Positions 1 to 8,813 of a stretch of 11,344 nucleotides of DNA are shown here, in pieces. Every line of letters starts with the position of its first letter. Position 1 is the first letter of the stretch. The stretch is from Saccoglossus kowalevskii (lineage: Eukaryota; Hemichordata; Enteropneusta; Harrimaniidae): assembly GCF_000003605.2 (NCBI RefSeq), contig NW_003120920.1:338993-350336 (forward strand), read 5' to 3'. A program made the translations under genes and the position numbers. The notes under the pieces are model-generated. The model was not told where the DNA came from, searched no databases, and worked only from the letters and a program-made list of their open reading frames with translations.

Positions 1-130
1 TATTCTTCAACCTTGTATTTTTTTATATTTTATTTTTCATTCTTTTCGTCTGTTTTTTCGAGTTTAAAAAATGTGAGCTGGCTGGAGCCTTCATCCCTTG
101 TCTATTTCTTACACTAGATACCAGCCGATA

Positions 131-144
131 CCCCCCCCCCCCCC
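131..144. repeat. Poly-C homopolymer run (14 bases)
   Basis: An uninterrupted run of 14 C residues in otherwise A+T-rich DNA. Its length is uncertain because homopolymers of this size are prone to sequencing error and polymorphism. A 12-C run (6336-6347) and an 11-G run (7782-7792) occur elsewhere in the window. Confidence 0.9.
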
Positions 145-1577
145 GCTCATAGAGACTGCGTATTACAGTTGATTATAGTTCCTGGGCTCCCTGTGCTGTA
201 CCATGTATTTCTTTGGGCTATATGCAAGCTGCTGTGGAACGCCGTTGGAAAGCCGGTGAAAACGGCTAAAGCACAAACGAGGAAACAGCACAAACTCAAC
301 TTTAAAGTATCCCTGAGCAACCAAATTTATATATGTTGCACACGCGGGGGGTAAACTTGTTACACTGTTCAGGGATGTCTCAGCAACTGCCGTGTTCTGA
401 GAATTTTCGGTCTTTGTTTTCACTGTGATGGTTGTCAGGCGGTGAAAATACCCGGATGTCCGCCCGAGAGAAATATGTTTTTTGTTCGACATTGGTACGT
501 TTTCTCGCCATTATAATAGTATATTTTAAGGTTTGGAAAGCAGGCTGTGAATATTTATGCTTGGACAACGTTTTTTTAGCGATTTCAAGTTAAATAAATT
601 CAGTCACTGACCGTGGATTTAATAAAATACAGGCACCTGGAATAAATAATCCTGACTATCAAAACATTGCCTCATTAAATATTCATTACATCTTTATTAT
701 TCATCGTATTGTCTGTGTTCAATGCCTTCATCATGTGACTATGGATAGGGAGATGATATAATCAGCCTAGTCAGTTCAACAGTCCGACATATCTATATAT
801 ATACCGAGATAATATTAACACTATTCATCGGAAATATAACTCCGCTGGGCATTGCCATATACAGACCTCAGACAAACTATTAAACAGTTGTTTTGATTTG
901 CAGAGACTTACACATAGATGCGCGTGTTGTGCTCCGATATGTATAAGTCCCCCACCTTATGCCAAATCGTCCTGGGCGCCAAATTTCTTTGAAGATTTTC
1001 GTAGTATGTTATTTTCTCAAAACCATCATGTAAAACAAAGTAATAGCTAGTGATTGTAATAACCGGGAACTATCGAGACATACCACTGACGTGTTGAAAT
1101 AATTGAACGTATTTATATAAATAAATATTTTGAAGTCTTTGGAATCGACAAAACTATATCGAAAATATAGGACCGGATACACAGACGTCCGTATTACACC
1201 TTACATTGTTTTACGTTTAAGTGAGGTGAAACGTCTTGGACATAGAACACAGCAAACACACAACCAATTCAACTTTACATACGGGTGGAGGTAATAAGTT
1301 GGTTTACCTATTTATTAACTTGAAGATGAATACATGAAATTCGTTTTCCCTGAGACCAATTCTCACGCGTTTCATACTGCATTTGGTAGAAACATATTTC
1401 AATTTAAGAATATTTCACATGTAAATGAATGAATTAAATGCAAATTATCATATTTATATTTTAAATATCTGTAAAAAAAATATAAACAATGTTAATATCT
1501 TTCTATGAAAAAATGTATTTTTTAACTTTTTGCAATTTTAATGTGAGCAAGACTTTGTTGTTACGTATATTTTTGGT

Positions 1578-1625
1578 GTCTCAGCCTCCTTGGAGCTGAC
1601 GAGGTGAAATAAAATAAAATAAATA
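1578..1625 (+). repeat. Possible 3' tail of a non-LTR retroelement or SINE
   Basis: A G+C-rich imperfect hairpin occupies 1578-1600. The arms are GTC-AGC-TCC on the left, with small bulges, and GGAGCTGAC on the right, with a two-base loop. It is followed at 1606-1625 by an A-rich tail built from AAAAT/AAAT units. A terminal hairpin followed by a short A-rich microsatellite is a common form of 3' end in several LINE clades and in SINEs that borrow their tails. No reverse transcriptase fragment or target-site duplication was found, so this rests on form alone. It could also be a chance hairpin beside a microsatellite. Confidence 0.3.
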
Positions 1626-2194
1626 CATTTACGCGTTGTCCTTCCTATGAACTGTGGCCAGGCAAACCTGTTGCCTACCTAAACCGCACATGTATGCCAT
1701 ACAATTCCAGGTTTTGGCACAATGCCAACATTATTAAGCACTATGTTTTGTCCCCAGATATATTTAGATTATCGCAGGGGCTATGTTATTATGCAATATC
1801 TAACTCAAATGTGTAAGTGAATTGGCGTAACTTTGCTTTCTGTCTGCATTAGCCTTATTAGGAGTGGCTCAGTGTTATGTATTTGCCAATGAGAAGGACA
1901 ATGTATACTACATTACTGTCATATAGAAATTCAACCATGAATACATAAGCATTTAAAACAGAAACGACATGTTTTTATTTATTTAAGGGACGATTTTTAC
2001 AAATTAGGCTCAATGTTACTTGCTAAAAATCGGTATCAGGATTTTAATTGAATTCGTGATGTGAAAAAAGGCTCGACTGGCGACTATCGATGGACGGGCT
2101 CGAATGCGCATAACTAGGTCATGGGGTCGTGTTGATAAATGGGAACGGTTCTTTATGTTAATTAGATCTAGCATATTCGCCGTACCAACGAGTC

Positions 2195-2269
2195 AGCCAA
2201 TCAGGGCCCCCTTGAAAGATGTCAGCGGGTTAACATTCCAGTCACAGCCAGTCAGAAACGATGACGTCA
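2195..2269 (+). promoter_or_regulatory. Probable HECA promoter: CCAAT box plus full CRE
   Basis: An optimal NF-Y box (AGCCAATCAG) lies at 2195-2204 and a complete palindromic CRE (TGACGTCA, the ATF/CREB site) at 2262-2269, about 245 and 180 bases upstream of the HECA start codon. No TATA box lies at a suitable distance below them. CCAAT plus CRE without TATA is typical of broadly expressed animal genes. Local base composition is also richer in G+C than the DNA to the left. The two motifs are read directly; the promoter role and a start site somewhere around 2290-2340 are inferred. Confidence 0.55.
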
Positions 2270-2279
2270 TTAAACGATG

Positions 2280-2441
2280 CAATCTGAGGGGTTGACACGC
2301 CCATCTAGGCTCTGCCCCGCATTGCACGTAGTGCGACAAAAACAACATCCACCCGACAATAACAAGCATTGCTGGGTGAACTTTTGAGTGAACTTCTAAT
2401 CGAACTGGCGGAAATTCAACGTCGAAATCCCACCAGTCACT
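2280..2441 (+). other. Probable HECA 5' leader free of upstream ATGs
   Basis: There is no ATG in any frame between 2280 and the start codon at 2442, although ATGs are frequent further upstream (for example at 2219, 2261 and 2277). That fits a transcription start just below the CRE and a short leader allowing direct scanning to the HECA start. If transcription began above 2277 instead, a 36-codon upstream reading frame (2277-2387, ending in TGA) would be included and could lower translation. An in-frame TAA at 2397-2399 closes the HECA frame upstream of 2442. Confidence 0.45.
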
Positions 2442-3890
2442 ATGCCTTACTCGAAAGGAGAGCGAACCAAGCTGAAAAACCAGCAGTTTCGTGAGCAGCA
2501 AAAACAACAGTACGAAGATGAGAAGGTCGACGACAACACTGAACAGAATGTGACTAACGATATAGAATGTTGTGTACCGACTGTATGCTTGATGAACGGC
2601 GAGCCTGTTAATATACACGACCCAGATGAAGTGGCTAAAGTGGTCTGTAACAACCCAGGGTGCGATATCGGAAACTACATGCACAAATGCTGTTTTGCTG
2701 CCTGGGAAGACGAGGTGCTGACTTACCTACGCTCATCGGGTCGGGCCCGAAGTTGGTCTGAAAAGCAGCGTCGCCAAAACCTGTGGACAAAGAAGGGATT
2801 CGACTTAGCATGGAAGGCATGCTCTTGCAAGTGCAGTAAGGGGCATTTGCGCAAAGACCTGGATTGGATACCACCGAAAATACCTGACGGCCAACGCAAA
2901 GTGCGACGCAAAAAGAAGTCTGGCGATCGTCCCACTATTGGTATGCTTGGAAGCAGTGTCAAAAAATCACAACCTCTTGTGGGAGGTTTGGGGGCAAGGT
3001 TTCAACGACAGGGCTCGACATCCTCGACTGAAAACTACAGTCCACCCAGCAGCGGCGATACTATGCGTCGCAAAACAAGCAATGTAACATTTGAATTCCC
3101 ACCTCCCATCGGTAACTTCAACAACGAGTTGCGTAACGGTTACCATCTGGGAAGCCAGTCTAATATACGCGGGCGGAGTTCATCATCGTCCCCAACCGAT
3201 GAGAACGTATCTGGTATACGCTCTTTTACGAGCCCAGGCAGCACGAATGCCAAGCATATCGGAATATTGAATAACAACAGCAAGCATAGCCCAGGAGTAC
3301 ACTTTCTCCGCCGTCTGGATTTCACTTCGTTTCAGAGTGCCCTGCCTAAGCACAAGTTTAATGCATACCATATACGCATGGAAGAAGATGTAAACGACGA
3401 TATACGGGCGTTTATTTTATCCACGTTAAGCACGTACGAGACAACATACATCATTTGTACACTGTGTGGCCAACAGTTACCTGTGTTTGATAAATACCCC
3501 TTAATTGACGGGACATTTTTTCTAACCCCACAGCGACACACTGATGGTTGCCTGCAGGTGTTTTTCGATAACAAGCCTTTGCACCTGAGCGCCGTATGTG
3601 TCAATTGTTTAGAAGGCGCTCAAATTATTATATGTCGTGGTTGTAAGACCCGTTGGGATGGAAGTCATCATCAACTGGGCACAATGTATAAATACGACAT
3701 ATTCGCGGCTCGGCCGTGCTGCTCTAGTCGCTTGGCTTGTAAACACTGCGGTCAGCCAGTCATTGATATACGACAAGCAACCAACTATTACAGCGACTAC
3801 TCACAAAATATACAATGCCCTCATTGCTCGGTTTCCGACTTTCACTTCGTGAAACCACTTAGCAGCTACGAGCTTATACAACACCCTTAG
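2442..3890 (+). CDS. HECA: Headcase protein homolog, complete, single exon
   Basis: This encodes a 482-residue member of the Headcase (HECA/hdc) family, cytoplasmic proteins that in flies and mammals pair with Unkempt, interact with the TORC1 pathway and restrain growth and proliferation; fly hdc also limits tracheal branching. The N-terminal headcase domain spans about residues 42-143, with C43, C44, C49, C69, C74, H81, C83, C84, C127, C129, C131 and H135, plus the family blocks RARSW (101-105) and WTKKGFDLAW (115-124). A basic, Ser-rich linker (about 145-285) is probably disordered. The C-terminal domain (about 287-476) opens with FLRRLDF and carries CxxC pairs at 339/342, 386/389, 398/401, 433/436 and 459/462, with RWDG and HQLGTMYKYDI at 404-420. 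These pairs suggest zinc binding. The ATG at 2442 has A at -3, and an in-frame TAA lies 15 codons upstream. The protein is shorter than human HECA, mainly because it lacks the long Ala/Gly-rich N-terminus. Being intronless is unusual, since vertebrate HECA is split. The stop is TAG (3888-3890). Confidence 0.96.
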   Translation: MPYSKGERTKLKNQQFREQQKQQYEDEKVDDNTEQNVTNDIECCVPTVCLMNGEPVNIHDPDEVAKVVCNNPGCDIGNYMHKCCFAAWEDEVLTYLRSSGRARSWSEKQRRQNLWTKKGFDLAWKACSCKCSKGHLRKDLDWIPPKIPDGQRKVRRKKKSGDRPTIGMLGSSVKKSQPLVGGLGARFQRQGSTSSTENYSPPSSGDTMRRKTSNVTFEFPPPIGNFNNELRNGYHLGSQSNIRGRSSSSSPTDENVSGIRSFTSPGSTNAKHIGILNNNSKHSPGVHFLRRLDFTSFQSALPKHKFNAYHIRMEEDVNDDIRAFILSTLSTYETTYIICTLCGQQLPVFDKYPLIDGTFFLTPQRHTDGCLQVFFDNKPLHLSAVCVNCLEGAQIIICRGCKTRWDGSHHQLGTMYKYDIFAARPCCSSRLACKHCGQPVIDIRQATNYYSDYSQNIQCPHCSVSDFHFVKPLSSYELIQHP

Positions 3891-3960
3891 TCGCAGAACT
3901 CACTCATTAATAACATTATCATATTTGAGTCTATTTAAAATTGTATTTGCATACACTGTA

Positions 3961-4854
3961 TTATGATAAACGTATGTATCTAGCACGTTCTCTGTTGACA
4001 ATATGCTTTGCGTAGTTGCACATCGTATACGTAGTGAAACCATGTTTATTGGCGAAAGTTATATTAGTTTGTAATTCATTTTCATGTAAATCCCGTAACA
4101 GCTTGTAATTTTTCGAATGCAAGTTCCGTAAAAGTAAAACGGGCATTATTAAATTTTGTATATTTGCACAGTGTAGAAGTTCCGATTTAACGTTCATATT
4201 TTTTGTACCGTGCACTGATGTTGACTGTACAAGGTAGTAGAAGTTACCTTCAAAAGGTGGACCGGTTTCTGGCACAATTGTACAATCCAAAAGATTTTTC
4301 TGGTTATAATAAGATTGTATTATGTGAGTGGGAGATAAAGTACACTTTGACTTGAACCAACCTTCAGTGTTTTTTTTTGGAAGTGGGTTCTTCATCGACG
4401 AAGAAAGTTTACGTTTTTAGCTGCAATGTTTGAGGAGACGAAATATGTATTTTTACTCTGACATGGATGTAGGGCGAGAGGTCATTGTCTTGTCCCTGCG
4501 TGACCTGTTTCTGACTCCCCGTGTGAGGTTATGGCTTTTTGTGTAGAATGTAGTGATCATTAAAAAACAAACTCTATCAGGAAAATAATATATCCAGCGT
4601 CTAAAATTAATAACATCCAGAGTGAAATAATGTGTGGTTGTAGTCGCGGTGTTTGGTTTGACTCCTGATCTGCGAATCGCACGGTTTTTGTTAACTCGTA
4701 AACACGATCCTCCCACAGTGATTGCTACCGATAATTCACTCTTAGCGTCTATTTGCATGAAAACGCCGTGATCTACCACCTGGAATATAAACGTCATGGG
4801 AACTTGTACACTTAGCAATGTTATTAACTTATAGTTAGAATTTGTTTTGATAAT
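3961..4854 (-). other. Unidentified antisense open frame with two internal stops
   Basis: Read on the minus strand from 4854 down to 3961, one single frame carries only two stops before its terminal TAA (3961-3963). Both are TAA, at 4453-4455 and 4417-4419, 36 bases apart. The flanking open pieces are about 133 and 151 codons. The first ATG in the upper piece is at 4797-4795; the lower piece has an ATG at 4395-4393 and gives 144 residues. I recognise no domain in either. Third-position composition is about one-third G+C in the lower piece, unlike the HECA gene, which argues against a normally used gene. It may be a decayed gene, two exons with a small intron, or chance. It would be transcribed toward HECA. 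Confidence 0.2.
4148..4153 (+). terminator. Candidate variant polyadenylation signal (ATTAAA)
   Basis: This is the first ATTAAA downstream of the HECA stop codon, about 260 bases into the putative 3' UTR. It is followed by T-rich and TG-containing sequence (TTTTGTATATTTG, then GTGTAG), as expected for a downstream element. ATTAAA is the commonest variant of the animal signal. The motif is short and expected by chance in A+T-rich DNA, so this is only one of several candidates. Confidence 0.25.
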
Positions 4855-5237
4855 TCAACATTTTTACAATACTGTATTAACATTATTTGTGATTTCTAAC
4901 AATTACTATTTCTGGAAAGTTGTTACCATTAATTCACTGTGATTCTATCTGTCTGTATTTTTACTTTAAAAATGGATCGTACTGATTGGTCAGAAATTTC
5001 AAAAAACAAAACAAAAAACAATTAATAGATTAGTTTGTAACTCCCTTTTTCAACAGAATTTTCGGAACATTGAATTGTGTCGTTTTCTGTGACCGGTTTC
5101 TGGCGTACTCGTGTACGCATATTTTCACTTTGGCTTTTTTTGCCAATGGAATGAATCAGACTGCTGAAAATAACTTTAAAATTAAAATTCACACAAAACA
5201 GCTATACTGTTTTTCAGCAAAACAATTCCAGGTAAAA

Positions 5238-5243
5238 AATAAA
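5238..5243 (+). terminator. Candidate canonical polyadenylation signal (AATAAA)
   Basis: This is the first canonical AATAAA after the HECA stop on the plus strand, followed within about 20 bases by TTGTATGAT, a modest GT-rich element. Using it would give a 3' UTR of about 1.35 kb. Further AATAAA hexamers lie at 5646-5651 and 6003-6008. The choice among them is not decidable here. Confidence 0.25.
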
Positions 5244-5260
5244 GTATTCCACAAAAGTTG

Positions 5261-7499
5261 TATGATACGATGAGCCAAAAACGATGTTTTTGCAACACTC
5301 GTATTCATAATAATATTCATCATGATTGAAGGCTAAATCGACCGATTGTCTAAAACTTGTTTGGTTCGCACACGCGTATTTTTTTTTTTTCAACTGATAT
5401 ATATATGTTGCTTAAACCACGTTTATATAGCTCACGATAACTCATAATTCAACGGGCTTGTCAAAATACAATATAAATCACAACAATTGAAAACTAAAAA
5501 TCACATGTTCTCATTCATAATGCATCTTTTATAAATAAGAAAATCAATTATAAATATGCGTATAATTGTAATCAACTATTATACTGAAAAGGGATTGTTC
5601 CCAACTTGTTTTGATCTCCGCCGGTCTTCGCGAAGTTGGCTATTCAATAAACAGAGTTATGTTTAGTTGTTATTTGATAGCTTTACCATACACAGTGTGC
5701 TGTGGTATTCCAGTTCGAGAGGCCAGTTATTTAAAAAACAATATGTTATTTTTACCACGTATACCACTGTCGTTGATGAAAACGAAAAACTCATCACGGA
5801 CGACGTGTCGAGTGGTGTTTCCTACGTTGCGTTTATGCTACCTTGGAGATACCGTTACGATGGTGACAATTTTGGCAGAAAGATGTGCAGTTGACCTTGT
5901 GAATCAACTCCGATTGTACCACAGTTTAACAGATTTTTGGTTGAACAACTTTTAATGTAATTTGTTTGAATCGAATCTTGTATCACTTCGCCGCATGCAT
6001 TTAATAAACAACTTGGAGAAAAACCGGCTGAATAGTTCCATTATTTGAGTAACGGTTTGTTTGTTTGTGGTTTGGGACACGTCACATGGACGACTACCAG
6101 TGTTGTGAAAGTAATGTAGGCATATTTTGGATGGATTTCTCTCTCAATACGATTGAATTTAAACACCCCAGAACGATATTACACACGTAATGTGGATGGA
6201 GCATGGATCACTATGACCGCGCGTGTATATAGACCCTGGAGCGAATATCAGAACTGTGTCAGCTTTAGATTTGTGGTAATCTACATAACAATACGTTCCA
6301 CTGCGGACTGCTGCGCTCGAAAACAGGAAACACAGCCCCCCCCCCCCGTGTAATTATTGGCAGCATGATTCAAGCCCGAATTATGTCGATTTCAATATTC
6401 TCAGGAGCAAACATGTGCGGAGATTGTAATTGCAGTCGATTTATACAGCATGAACAACTTTGAAATTGTTATATTATGTGTCTGCAAATTTGTCTCGATG
6501 TACAAGTTTAAAACAATAATTTTGCTAAAATTTCAGCCGCCTCTATGCAAGAATAGATGTGTTTTAGCTAAGCATGAATACAAGTCAGCTAACCTAGATA
6601 AACATACTGTACATACTACTACTCGAGGGATGAATAACCTCAGTCAGTCTAACACAATTTTCCACACGAAAATTACCATAAATGAATAATTAATTATCGT
6701 GATTCCAATTAAGAGGAGTTATCAGTTAACACGTAACAGTTATACTGGCGCAGTACCGTAATACATATACGTCTAAGTTGCGCGTGAACAGTGTTAAAAT
6801 GATGACGTATTTAGTGAATCAGCGTCTGCCCCGAGTCAGCGCCCGGACCTAACTTATAAACAGTAATACGTGTGCGTGTATCAAAAACAGAAACACACAT
6901 TAGATATGATATAACGCAAATAGGTTCGTTAGATTTGTCCAAATTTGTTAAATTTATTAGTATAAATTGAAATACCGGGAAAACCCAATCCCTGTCCTAG
7001 CATTTAAATTAAGCTACGGAACCCATTACCCCTCTAAATTCATTATTTATTTGTAGTACAAGGTCATCAACACAAAATATACCACAAATTGATTATATAC
7101 ATTTTGCATAGCTACAACAATACATTATTATTTATGTAATTTCTCAATTTAAGTGAATGAAATTATTGTGTATATACACGCATTGTTTACATACACGATT
7201 ATATGTCACAATAGAAACTTTAAAAACAGCTGAAAAAAAACGATTCCAGGTAGACGCTATCACATTAATATTGTTCACATTCACAGTGCAACGCAGCATA
7301 CGATTCATCCTATTTGTATATCACGTGACACATGGTTCATTAGGTCGTTGCCGGGTCACCAGTACTTCGTAATCGCTGTTATAAATCATACCATGAGGCA
7401 CGTACACAGTCGTTTCCTAAATCCGGTCATAACAAGGTACTAGAAGCTGTTAGGTTGGGTGTTGAGCAGTCGGAGCTGACCGTCAAAGACAACAGTATA
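5261..7499. other. Intergenic DNA without a recognisable gene
   Basis: Several frames of 60-114 codons occur, but none carries a recognisable domain. The longest (5611-5955, +) opens only with a TTG and overlaps a second frame in another phase. The stretch contains a 12-T run (5379-5390), a short TA run (about 5396-5406), a 12-C run (6336-6347) and a 12-bp A+T palindrome (6686-6697) holding two TAATTA homeodomain-type cores. I can assign no function. Confidence 0.55.
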
Positions 7500-7648
7500 T
7501 TAAAGCGGGGGAGTCGTCAACTGCGTCAGATGGCCATACCGTGCCATTGTTTACAAATAAGCGTCTACCCATGAGGCTTTGCGTTTTTAGCGTGTGTTGT
7601 TGAACGTCGTTTGGGACTCAATTCTCGCTTCTCTCTCTCCCGCTTTAA
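7500..7648. repeat. Small inverted-repeat element bounded by TTAA
   Basis: TTAAAGCGGGGGAG at 7500-7513 is matched in inverted orientation by CTCTCCCGCTTTAA at 7635-7648, with 13 of 14 positions complementary and the outer ten perfect. The spacer is 121 bases and the whole element 149 bases. Both ends are TTAA, the target used by piggyBac-type transposons, but TTAA is itself palindromic and the adjoining bases do not look like a standard piggyBac end. It may be a small non-autonomous element, a transcribed hairpin, or chance. Confidence 0.25.
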
Positions 7649-7993
7649 ACTAATTCACACACATAAATTCATCTTGCTCCTTTGACTTCTATCTTTTTAT
7701 ATGTCTTTGTGAGTCTACACTTTATCGTAAAGTGAAATGAAAATCTGAATGAGGACATGTGTTCAATGTGATATTTATTATGGGGGGGGGGGCATTGGAA
7801 GGGTGTGTCCAATGCATTTTTTGCGGTGTTCTGTCTGTACATTTTTAGTTTTCTTGAAAAAACCCCACCTGGCATGCATTTTTTTCCCAATTTGCTCAAA
7901 AGATCTTCTAGCTACACCATGCTCATCCCTCTTATATGCCAAGGATGTATGTGTATGTGTTGGGGGAGGGGGAATCCAGTATTATTCCTAGTT
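7649..7993. other. Gene-free stretch with G-rich runs before the minisatellite
   Basis: It holds an 11-G run (7782-7792) and a G-rich tract near 7961-7972 directly before the minisatellite. The frames seen here are short, and some run into the tandem repeat. No domain or RNA gene was recognised. Confidence 0.5.
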
Positions 7994-8160
7994 GTGAGTT
8001 GACAATACATTCTCATCTGTGTGAGTTGCCAATACATTCTCATATGTGTGAGTTGACAATACATTCTCATCTGTGTGAGTTGTCAATACATTCTCATCTG
8101 TGTGAGTTGGCAATACATTCTCATATGTGTGAGTTGACAATACATTCTCATATGTGTGAA
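7994..8160. repeat. 27-bp minisatellite, array 1 (six copies plus a partial)
   Basis: Six complete head-to-tail copies start at 7994, 8021, 8048, 8075, 8102 and 8129, each 27 bases, followed by a decayed start at 8156. The unit begins GTGAGTTG and ends CATCTGT or CATATGT. Copies differ only at unit position 9 (A, C, A, T, G, A) and position 24 (C, A, C, C, A, A). The same unit recurs at the right edge of the window. Because 27 is divisible by three, a frame of nine-residue repeats stays open through the array, but all the variation falls on first codon positions and would change the residue, so coding is not supported. Confidence 0.95.
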
Positions 8161-8741
8161 TTATATATTATATAATCTCTGGTTCTCATCAAATTTCCAT
8201 TGATTTCATAAATTCTTTTGTTTTTATAAAACTTTTTCCTCGAGAGTGTCGCCATAGAAACATGGCAAATTCCCCCAAATTCCAAAATAGCATAAATACG
8301 GATAGAATGGAGCCGTTTTACAAAATATAGCGAAAATGTATACCCGTACAAACTAGTGTTCGGTTTGGACTAATACACTAAATAGCATTTTCTCCGTCGA
8401 TAGATTTTGTTTTTTTAATACTGAATGCCGATAAACAAATTCGTCGATATAGTTATGGCATGGAAGTACCTACCTCAAATAGCCAACCCTCAAATGTCTC
8501 ACACCCTATTTTGGGTAGTACATAACTCATTTAATGACATAGTCTGAAAATCGACCGATTATTTGTAATTGAATAATATTATTTATTGAACTAGTGTTCT
8601 GATTGGTATTTTGATAAATTACAATAAGGAAGGAACAACAAAGCAAAATGAACAGTTTGGAATGAAAATGTTTTCTTTTTTTCCCTTTTATTTGTGTCTG
8701 ACTAGAGAATGCTCCTCGTTTTGTTATTCAGTTGCATTGCG

Positions 8742-8813
8742 TATAAAACGTGCTCCACTCTTTGCGCCAATGTTTTGGTGTCTCCCAACTTCTCCCTATT
8801 AAAGCGCATGCGC
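8742..8813 (+). promoter_or_regulatory. Possible core promoter: TATA-like box and palindromic NRF1 site
   Basis: TATAAAA lies at 8742-8748, a CCAAT at about 8767, and a perfect NRF1-type palindrome GCGCATGCGC at 8804-8813, in otherwise A+T-rich DNA. An NRF1 palindrome is rare by chance and is usually found at promoters. No downstream gene can be recognised, so the role is speculative. Confidence 0.2.

Larger units (their letters stand above)
1..2190. other. Upstream intergenic A+T-rich DNA
   Basis: No reading frame here looks like a known protein. The longest is an ATG-initiated 109-codon frame on the minus strand (163-492), which shows no domain, no repeated motif and no codon bias. The stretch contains a 14-base C run (131-144), a short TA run near 790-804 and a hairpin plus A-rich tail at 1578-1625. 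Nothing else can be named. It is probably intergenic DNA, or possibly an intron or distal regulatory DNA of a neighbouring gene to the left. Confidence 0.6.
3891..5260 (+). other. Probable HECA 3' UTR and flanking DNA
   Basis: No plus-strand reading frame of note follows the HECA stop until past 5000. Composition returns to A+T-rich at once. There is no canonical AATAAA close to the stop. Candidate signals are ATTAAA at 4148-4153 and 4559-4564, and AATAAA at 5238-5243, which would give 3' UTRs of roughly 0.3, 0.7 or 1.35 kb. Long 3' UTRs are normal for this gene in other animals, but where the transcript ends cannot be told from sequence alone. A stop-poor antisense frame overlaps this stretch (3961-4854). 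Confidence 0.45.

Noticed and set aside
163-492. A 109-codon ATG-initiated minus-strand frame
   Set aside because: No recognisable domain, and a single frame of this length is expected by chance in a window of this size.
2193-2684. A 163-codon minus-strand frame over the HECA promoter and start
   Set aside because: It is the antisense shadow of the HECA N-terminal coding region and promoter. Its hydrophobic run is simply the reverse reading of K/Q/E-rich codons, and no domain is present.
3888-3938. Stop-codon readthrough extension, as known for fly hdc
   Set aside because: After the TAG the frame continues only 15 codons to a TAA and the extension has no recognisable content. The stop context (CTT TAG TCG) is not a known readthrough signal.
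4260-5104. A shared 14-mer GACCGGTTTCTGGC at 4260-4273 and 5091-5104
   Set aside because: The flanks do not align, and a repeated 14-mer in a window of this size is within chance expectation (about 0.2 pairs).
5611-5955. A 114-codon plus-strand frame
   Set aside because: It begins at TTG, not ATG, overlaps another open frame in a different phase, and has no recognisable domain.
7936-8175. A frame encoding six nine-residue repeats (CELTIHSHL-like)
   Set aside because: It arises because the 27-bp minisatellite unit is divisible by three. All the variation falls on first codon positions and changes the residue, with no silent changes, so there is no sign of protein-level selection.
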